Below, one piece after another: positions 15,684 through 20,528 of a stretch of DNA of 20,528 nt. The notes beneath the pieces are model-generated. The model worked only from the letters and a program-made list of their open reading frames with translations, ran no database searches and was not told the origin of the DNA. Every line of letters starts with the position of its first letter. Positions within the stretch are counted from its first letter, which is position 1. Position numbers and translations under genes: made by a program. Origin of the DNA: an uncultured Opitutia bacterium (GTDB taxonomy: Bacteria; Verrucomicrobiota; Verrucomicrobiia; Opitutales; UBA953); assembly GCA_903895475.1 (NCBI GenBank), contig CAITUF010000131.1, positions 1 through 20,528 on the forward strand. Direction: 5' to 3'.

Positions 15684-15709
15684 AGCCCACGACCACCCGG
15701 TCATGGGCT
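15684..15709. terminator. Hairpin between ssrA and the convergent peptidase gene
   Basis: AGCCCACGACC (15684-15694) pairs with GGTCATGGGCT (15699-15709) in ten of eleven positions, with a 4-base loop. It is 18 bases after the tmRNA CCA. No good T run follows on either strand, so Rho-independent termination is only possible; it may simply protect or process the RNA end. Confidence 0.45.
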
Positions 15710-15722
15710 CGACTCGTTTAGC

Positions 15723-16655
15723 CTATTGAGTTGGTCGCACCAACACGAGGGCCGAGCAACGGTCCGCCGCAATCCACCTAACGGTCCCAGGCTGCTGACA
15801 GACGTAGAAGTTATCGATGATGCCAACGTAGGACTTCCCCGCAACGTCTGCGTAGCCAACCGCTACCACCGCATGGCCCCAAGTGAGTTCGGGTTTCCGC
15901 GGGACCAAGACATTACACATCAAGAGCGCCGGTCGGCCCTCGGAAATTTCGGTCCGCAACACCTGATCACTGTAACCGACCAGCTTGATGTCGACGGACA
16001 CACGATACTGGGTGGCATCGGCGCGTAGGCCTGCCACCAAGGCATCGGGCATCGCCCCCGCCAAGGCCATTCTACGGTCCGTATAGCCCTCAGCATCCGC
16101 CAGAACCATCATCGGCAAGCGGTCACGCAACCGTCGGACCAAGCCCTCATGACTATCATCAGCCTGCCAATCAAACGTCCCGCGATTAGACCAGAATGCC
16201 ATGAGACTACCGCCCGCGGTCGGCACGCAACCGGAAGCCACGGGCTGACCATCCGGGCCCTTAATTGGAAATTGCTGAATCGGCGGCACGCCAGCGAGGG
16301 CCTTGGCGGACGGGGCCGCCAGCTCGGTCAGACCTTCCAAAGAAAAATCAAGGAGCGCGTGCTGCCCATTCGCCTGCCAAGCCAAGTAACCGGCTGGTGC
16401 ACCGGTCCCCGATTTCAGTTCGGCCCACCAGAATGGCTCACCCGCGGACGACCACCGCGTGGCCACCGGCGTGACTGGACGAACGGAAGCGACCTGCACC
16501 TCTCCACGCGTGCCGGCCAGCAGGCCAGCCGAACTCAGCGACTGGAGATGCGTCCGAGCCTGGGCCTGCACCTGTTCCGCCGACTTCGGCTGAGAATCGC
16601 AACCCGTCAGCCAAGCCGCTAAAAGCCCAATGACGATTGCGCGCAATCGCCCCAT
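15723..16655 (-). CDS. Papain/C39-like cysteine peptidase, lipoprotein, 310 aa
   Basis: The N-terminus MGRLRAIVIGLLAAWLTGC is a lipoprotein signal (C19). The mature protein has a C39-like or papain-like core: GQPVASGCVPTAGGSLMAFW with nucleophile C143 and an upstream Gln (Q137) for the oxyanion hole, then TWGHAVVAVGYADV with H261, then VGIIDNFYV with D281 or N282 as third member. The spacing and the C-x-P-T-x5-M pattern fit the peptidase C39-like 2 family (PF13529), probably facing the periplasm. Whether it cleaves peptides or transfers groups is unknown. Its ATG lies 1 base after the stop of the SGNH hydrolase gene, so the two are translationally coupled and probably work in the same process or place. 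Confidence 0.75.
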   Translation of the reverse strand: MGRLRAIVIGLLAAWLTGCDSQPKSAEQVQAQARTHLQSLSSAGLLAGTRGEVQVASVRPVTPVATRWSSAGEPFWWAELKSGTGAPAGYLAWQANGQHALLDFSLEGLTELAAPSAKALAGVPPIQQFPIKGPDGQPVASGCVPTAGGSLMAFWSNRGTFDWQADDSHEGLVRRLRDRLPMMVLADAEGYTDRRMALAGAMPDALVAGLRADATQYRVSVDIKLVGYSDQVLRTEISEGRPALLMCNVLVPRKPELTWGHAVVAVGYADVAGKSYVGIIDNFYVCQQPGTVRWIAADRCSALVLVRPTQ

Positions 16656-16656
16656 C

Positions 16657-17844
16657 TCACTTCGCGTCCTTCAGCATCACCAGGTTCGCTTCCGCGAACG
16701 CTTCGCCCATCAGCGCAAAAGTCTTAGCACAACCCAGATAATGGTAACCCGCATTCGAGGCGCCACGTTTCCACTGAGCTGCTTCGGCTTCGGTGACCAC
16801 TTTAGCTTCATACGCCTTGAGGTAATCACGCTGCTGAGCTTCGGTCATCTTCCCATCGGCGTTCGCTGACTTAGCGTTCTTATTTTTCAATTCATAGGCC
16901 ATCTGCCGGACCTTATCGCGCTTGGCCTGGATGGCGGCGAGTGATTCATCCCAGAAGGGCCCGGTACGCACCGCGGTCACGTTGCCTTTGAATTCTGGGA
17001 GGCTCGCCGGGGCGGCCATGGCTTCACGGAAGGCGAGGTTATCTTCACCCGGCTCTTTACCGCCGACGCCCATCACCCCAATGACGAACGGCATCTTGGG
17101 CACGCCGAGATCCTTGCGGACATCGCGAATGAAGGCCGCCATAAAGTCCGAGTACTTCGCATAGCGATTCACCGTCGAACCCTTGGGCAGGCGCGGATAA
17201 AAATTCGAGTCGACCATATCATTGAAGCCCTGCAACCAGATGAAGCCGGCGATTTCATAGCCCTGCTTGGGGTCATAGCCTGGGCAGACCCGACCAGGGT
17301 TAGCCAAGACTTGACGCACGTGCGCGAGCATGAGTCGGTAGTAATGACCGGAGTTCGCTAACGGGTGACGGTCCTTCTCGAGGTCCGATGGCGTGCGCGG
17401 ATACGGACCAGCCCCCGGCGAAAGGAAATCATAGTTGAGTGACTTACCGCCCCACGCTGCTTTAATGAGCAGTACGGGTTCCTGGTAGGCGCGATCCATG
17501 GCTAAGCCGAAAGTATACTCGGGCCCGATTTTGCCGCCGTCCTTTGTCGGATCCTGCCGCGAGCCATAACCCGTCGTCAGTTTACCAAAGCCTTCGCCGT
17601 TTTTGTCGCCGCTACCGGTAAGATAGGAAATCCATACGCCCTCCCCTTCAGCGGGCGTTTTGCCATCGGGCCCTTTCATCCGCTTCAGCAAGGGCGCGGT
17701 GGCCGGATCTTCGCCGATATAGTCGATGGTCTCGACCTTGGCATGTCCCTCCATGTTGGATTGGCCAACAAGGATGAAGACCTTAGTCGGGGCGGCCTGC
17801 AGGCCAAGGGCGGCCAGCAGTAAAAACAGCGAGGGGTAACGCAT
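16657..17844 (-). CDS. Secreted sialate-O-acetylesterase-like SGNH hydrolase (SASA domain), 395 aa
   Basis: This should remove acetyl groups from glycans outside the cytoplasm. Residues 1-18 are a signal peptide (MRYPSLFLLLAALGLQAA). Nucleophile S29 lies in KVFILVGQSNMEGHA, the SASA/CE6 block I motif. LLIKAAWGGKSL gives the block II Gly, WLQGFNDMVDS is the block III region (usually WxQGE; Phe here replaces Glu), and catalytic H368 lies in YHYLGCAKTFALMG near the end. ATG 17844 gives the signal peptide; an in-frame TTG at 17856 is less likely, and GGAGG lies only one base from the ATG. The gene precedes the C39-like peptidase gene by 1 base. Nothing suggests sialic acid in particular; acetylated plant or algal glycans are as likely. 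Confidence 0.85.
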   Translation of the reverse strand: MRYPSLFLLLAALGLQAAPTKVFILVGQSNMEGHAKVETIDYIGEDPATAPLLKRMKGPDGKTPAEGEGVWISYLTGSGDKNGEGFGKLTTGYGSRQDPTKDGGKIGPEYTFGLAMDRAYQEPVLLIKAAWGGKSLNYDFLSPGAGPYPRTPSDLEKDRHPLANSGHYYRLMLAHVRQVLANPGRVCPGYDPKQGYEIAGFIWLQGFNDMVDSNFYPRLPKGSTVNRYAKYSDFMAAFIRDVRKDLGVPKMPFVIGVMGVGGKEPGEDNLAFREAMAAPASLPEFKGNVTAVRTGPFWDESLAAIQAKRDKVRQMAYELKNKNAKSANADGKMTEAQQRDYLKAYEAKVVTEAEAAQWKRGASNAGYHYLGCAKTFALMGEAFAEANLVMLKDAK

Positions 17845-17900
17845 GCCTCCAGACAAAGGCAGTGGCCACAGATGGCAAGCCCTGCCCTACCGGGGGTGGC

Positions 17901-19436
17901 CTAGCACTTTACGTACATCTCAACCTTGCAATCATAGCCACCGAGGTCGACTTCCTGGCGGTAGTCCCGGCGCATCGTCTTGTCCGTGGACTCCAAGCGC
18001 AGCGGGTTGACGAAGATAACGCGGCCGCCCGGACGGAGGGTCGCCGAGGCGACCCGGAAGAAATCAGCGAACAAGCCGTGCAGGTTAGGCACGCGGACGC
18101 GCCGACCGAGGGGCGGATTCGAGATGATGAGCGACAGCTTACCCGAAACCAAGACCGGCACTTCCGCATACCCACGGAAGTCGCCCGTCAAGAAGGTGCT
18201 CTTCACGCCCTCCAAACCAGCGGCCGCCCAGTTCTCCTTAGCGATCGCGATGGCCTTCTCATTTAGGTCGGTACCAATAACCTGCTTCACGTCACCCAAC
18301 AAGGCGGTCTCAATGAGCTCCAAGCCTGAACCACAGAACGGATCCCAGACGACTTCATTAGCCTGCCGACCAGCCAAGCGCGCCAAGCAGGCGGCCAGCG
18401 GCGGGTGCGAGGCGGCATTGATGGCGGCCTTGCGATAAGTCAGACGCGGATCCGGCGAAACCTTCGGACGAAGTTCCGCCAAGGCAGCCGACGGAGCGAG
18501 GAAGACGTCGACGGACCACGGGGCCTCGCGGGCGTCGTTCAGAATACGGGGATTCACCTTAAACGCTTCCGCGGCCACCTTGGCCACATCGTCGTCGTGA
18601 TTTTCACTGCCCGAAAAAGACAGGCGATAGCGCCAGGACCCATCCGTTAATGAGTCCATGAGACGCTCGCTCAAAGAAGAGCCGATGAGTTTAGCTAAGC
18701 CGGCGAAGGCCTCGGGGCCTTCGGGGTCGCGCACACGGCCCAAGCCAAAGCCCATCGTGTCGAAACAACGCAACTGATAGAGATCACGGAGACTGAAAGG
18801 CCCCTTGGCCGCGACCACCACGTGGCAACCGCGGACTTCGAGTACGCGGAACTTACCACCCGCGGTATCACTGGCCCGTACTTCGTCAGCCAGCACCGCT
18901 TCGAGGCCACGACGGCAACGCAGGCTGATGCGCAAAGTATCGTAACGATCCAAGATAGCATCGACGCGAATCGTCGCCGGGCTTTCGCGACGGGCGACAT
19001 TGGCGCGGACCTTTTGTTCGGAGAGCGGCAAACCGGCCGCCCCTGCCCCGACGGCCTTCAAGGTTTCTTCGCCGGCAATCTTCTCTAAGGCTGCGCCCGC
19101 CTTCCGCTTCTCGCGGTCGACCGTGCTCGTCTTAAGAATAGTAAGAATGTTGCGCTCCGCCTCAACGTCTTCGCCCAGCTTCGGAATTGCCGCCATGGCG
19201 TAACGGCGGACCTTCTCTTCCGGATCTTGGAGCAACCCCTTGAGCCAGGCCTTGACCTGAATCTTCAAGGCCGGGTCGCTGCAATGGGTGAAAACGACGC
19301 CGACTGCCCGGACTAAGGCGACCTGCCGAGCGCGCTCCTTGCCCGTGGCTTGGTTGAATTTGGGGACCTCGACACCCCAAAGCTGCCCCGCGGGCAGTTC
19401 GCGGAGCTGTCGGTAAAGGTCGTTGTCGGCTTTCAT
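17901..19436 (-). CDS. RNA methyltransferase-like protein: HEAT-like, THUMP-like and Rossmann parts, 511 aa
   Basis: The C-terminal part, from about residue 345, is a class I SAM-dependent methyltransferase: WDPFCGSGLELIETALLG (motif I, D365), GTDLNEKAIAIAKEN (acidic motif II), and LIISNPPLGRRV with N440-P-P442, the NPPxGxR motif of guanine-N2 RNA methyltransferases such as Trm14/TrmN and RlmL. The middle (about 165-300) has the THUMP-like layout seen before such domains (LRISLRCRRGLEAVLADEV, then beta strands). The first 130 residues are helical, with HEAT-like units (VKAWLKGLLQDPEEKVRRYA, MAAIPKLG). Start: ATG 19436; an in-frame TTG at 19472 is less likely. It lies 56 bases before the SGNH hydrolase gene. 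It probably modifies rRNA or tRNA; target unknown. Confidence 0.82.
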   Translation of the reverse strand: MKADNDLYRQLRELPAGQLWGVEVPKFNQATGKERARQVALVRAVGVVFTHCSDPALKIQVKAWLKGLLQDPEEKVRRYAMAAIPKLGEDVEAERNILTILKTSTVDREKRKAGAALEKIAGEETLKAVGAGAAGLPLSEQKVRANVARRESPATIRVDAILDRYDTLRISLRCRRGLEAVLADEVRASDTAGGKFRVLEVRGCHVVVAAKGPFSLRDLYQLRCFDTMGFGLGRVRDPEGPEAFAGLAKLIGSSLSERLMDSLTDGSWRYRLSFSGSENHDDDVAKVAAEAFKVNPRILNDAREAPWSVDVFLAPSAALAELRPKVSPDPRLTYRKAAINAASHPPLAACLARLAGRQANEVVWDPFCGSGLELIETALLGDVKQVIGTDLNEKAIAIAKENWAAAGLEGVKSTFLTGDFRGYAEVPVLVSGKLSLIISNPPLGRRVRVPNLHGLFADFFRVASATLRPGGRVIFVNPLRLESTDKTMRRDYRQEVDLGGYDCKVEMYVKC

Positions 19437-19645
19437 GGCTTGGTAAGTCGGGCGGGCGGGCGGCAAAGTCAAGGGAGACGCAGGCGGGCGACCCGAGCCT
19501 GACCGCGGCCAGTGCCAGGTTCCGCGTGTCGCACTTTGGGCATTTTCCTAACAAAATTAACCAAAAGCGGACACGTGAATGTCGGCTCGAGAAGTTGGCA
19601 CGAAAACCCGGCTCCGCCCCCGTCCCAGCAATCCATAAGTTGCCT

Positions 19646-19676
19646 TTGACAGGGGGGGATTATTGCCCACTAGATT
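19646..19676 (+). promoter_or_regulatory. Candidate gltB promoter
   Basis: TTGACA at 19646-19651 is a perfect -35 box. The nearest -10 candidate is TAGATT at 19671-19676 (four of six), with a long 19-base spacer, so the site is weak or activator-dependent. Confidence 0.28.
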
Positions 19677-19707
19677 TAGACGTCTTGCGGTCTCCGCCAA
19701 GGCACCC

Positions 19708-19722
19708 GGCGGCTCAGCCGCC
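19708..19722. promoter_or_regulatory. Inverted repeat in the gltB leader
   Basis: GGCGGC and GCCGCC flank TCA (19708-19722), a perfect 6-bp stem with a 3-base loop, 32 bases before the gltB ATG and after the candidate promoter. A TTTT follows at 19737-19740. It could be a leader hairpin or operator; either is inference. Confidence 0.3.
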
Positions 19723-19754
19723 AGCCCATCCGACTACTTTTGCCCACACCAGAA

Positions 19755-20528
19755 ATGAATAATCCCGGACTTCCCGAAAAACAGGGTCTTTACGACCCAC
19801 AGTTTGAGCATGACGCCTGCGGCGTCGGCTTCGTTTGCCAGATGAAGGGCAAGCGTTCGCACGATATTATCCAGCAGGCCCTCACCATCCTGGTGAACCT
19901 CGATCACCGAGGCGCCTGTGGTTGCGAAGTGAACACCGGCGACGGTGCCGGTATCCTGCTCCAGCTCCCCCACGGGTTCTTCGCAAAGAACGGCCCGGCC
20001 AATCTCCCCAAGCCCGGCCATTACGGCGTGGGCATGCTCTACGTTTCCCCGGACGCCAAGATCCGCGCGGCCACCGAAGCCACCTTCGCCGACCTCGCCA
20101 AGGCCCAGGGCCTCGCGATCCTCGGCTGGCGCACCGTCCCCGTCGACAACGCGTCGCTCGGCCAGACCGCCATCGCCAGCGAACCCGTCGTCCGCCAAGC
20201 CTTTCTCGGTCGCCCAGACGATTGCCTCAGCGACCAGGACTTCGAACGTAAGCTCTTCATCCTGAGCAAGCAGGCCCACCACCAGATCCGCGCCACCGGT
20301 AAGGACGAGTTCTACTACGCCAGCTCCCTCTCCTGCCGCACGATCATCTACAAGGGTATGCTCATGCCCGAACAGGTGGGTAAATACTTCCCCGACCTCG
20401 CGGATCAGTCGATGGACACCGCCCTCGCGCTCGTCCACTCGCGCTTCTCGACCAACACCTTCCCGAGCTGGGAACGTGCGCACCCTTACCACTACATCGC
20501 GCACAACGGCGAGATCAACACCCTCAAC
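19755..20528 (+). CDS. gltB: Glutamate synthase large subunit, N-terminal part; gene runs past the window
   Basis: The large subunit makes glutamate from glutamine and 2-oxoglutarate. The window holds its first 258 codons, in the class II glutaminase (Ntn) domain. The first 21 residues (ending in HDA) form the propeptide, cleaved before C22 in ACGVGFVCQMKG, the nucleophile. Further family landmarks are LDHRGACGCEVNTGDGAGIL, YYASSLSCRTIIYKG, LVHSRFSTNTFPSWERAHP and YHYIAHNGEINTLN at the edge. The ATG at 19755 places the nucleophile at the usual distance; no earlier start is likely. The reading frame is open to the last base. It is divergent from the methyltransferase gene. The small subunit gene gltD is expected beyond the window. 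Confidence 0.96.
   Translation, partial: MNNPGLPEKQGLYDPQFEHDACGVGFVCQMKGKRSHDIIQQALTILVNLDHRGACGCEVNTGDGAGILLQLPHGFFAKNGPANLPKPGHYGVGMLYVSPDAKIRAATEATFADLAKAQGLAILGWRTVPVDNASLGQTAIASEPVVRQAFLGRPDDCLSDQDFERKLFILSKQAHHQIRATGKDEFYYASSLSCRTIIYKGMLMPEQVGKYFPDLADQSMDTALALVHSRFSTNTFPSWERAHPYHYIAHNGEINTLN

Larger units (their letters stand above)
19437..19754. other. Divergent intergenic region between the methyltransferase gene and gltB
   Basis: No convincing gene is seen here. It should hold the promoters of both flanking genes. A -35-like TTGACA lies at 19646-19651, a run of seven G at 19652-19658, and a perfect inverted repeat at 19708-19722. Toward the methyltransferase side a minus-strand frame encodes a short CPKC sequence, treated as chance. 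Confidence 0.5.

Noticed and set aside
19162..19554. Minus-strand frame beginning with a CPKC zinc-ribbon-like sequence
   Set aside because: Only one more cysteine follows, and the frame soon overlaps the methyltransferase gene in another phase, so the motif is probably chance.

Overview
The window looks like a chromosomal piece of a GC-rich Gram-negative bacterium, most likely of the Verrucomicrobiota (Opitutales-like) or a relative in the PVC group. The hints are paired secreted sulfatases, several lipoprotein signal peptides, Lys/Ala- and Lys/Gly-rich tails, few clear Shine-Dalgarno sites, and core genes of ordinary bacterial type. The taxonomic call is inference; no marker gene was compared.

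Layout. 1-1152 is an AT-richer accessory patch: the 3' end of an RHS-family polymorphic toxin gene, overlapped by a small candidate immunity gene. 1153-1636 is unassigned. 1637-4330 is aconitase (acnA), closed by a strong intrinsic terminator. 4451-5859 holds a small lipoprotein, a three-helix membrane protein and type II 3-dehydroquinate dehydratase (aroQ). 5928-10574 is a co-directional exported hydrolase cluster: sulfatase, Tat-type metallophosphoesterase, sulfatase. The second sulfatase lacks the Lys and His of the usual GKWHxG motif.

On the minus strand, 15063 down to 10590 carries an AEC-family transporter, then three lipoproteins matching the COG3014 / YcfL (DUF1425) / LpoB set, then a DAO-family flavoprotein. 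The flavoprotein's start codon lies inside a very stable terminator-like hairpin. A C-rich tract with a 20-bp tandem repeat lies upstream of the transporter. Next to it, on the plus strand, is a one-piece tmRNA gene (ssrA) with a 17-residue tag.

15723-19436 (minus) carries a papain/C39-like lipoprotein peptidase, coupled to a sialate-O-acetylesterase-like SGNH hydrolase, and a HEAT plus THUMP-like plus Rossmann RNA methyltransferase. From 19755 to the right edge is the start of the glutamate synthase large subunit (gltB), reading divergently.

Housekeeping genes (acnA, aroQ, ssrA, gltB, methyltransferase) alternate with envelope and exported functions. The parts most worth study are the RHS tip with its candidate immunity gene, the start-codon hairpin at 11615-11646, the GMWN sulfatase and the telomere-like G-rich repeat.
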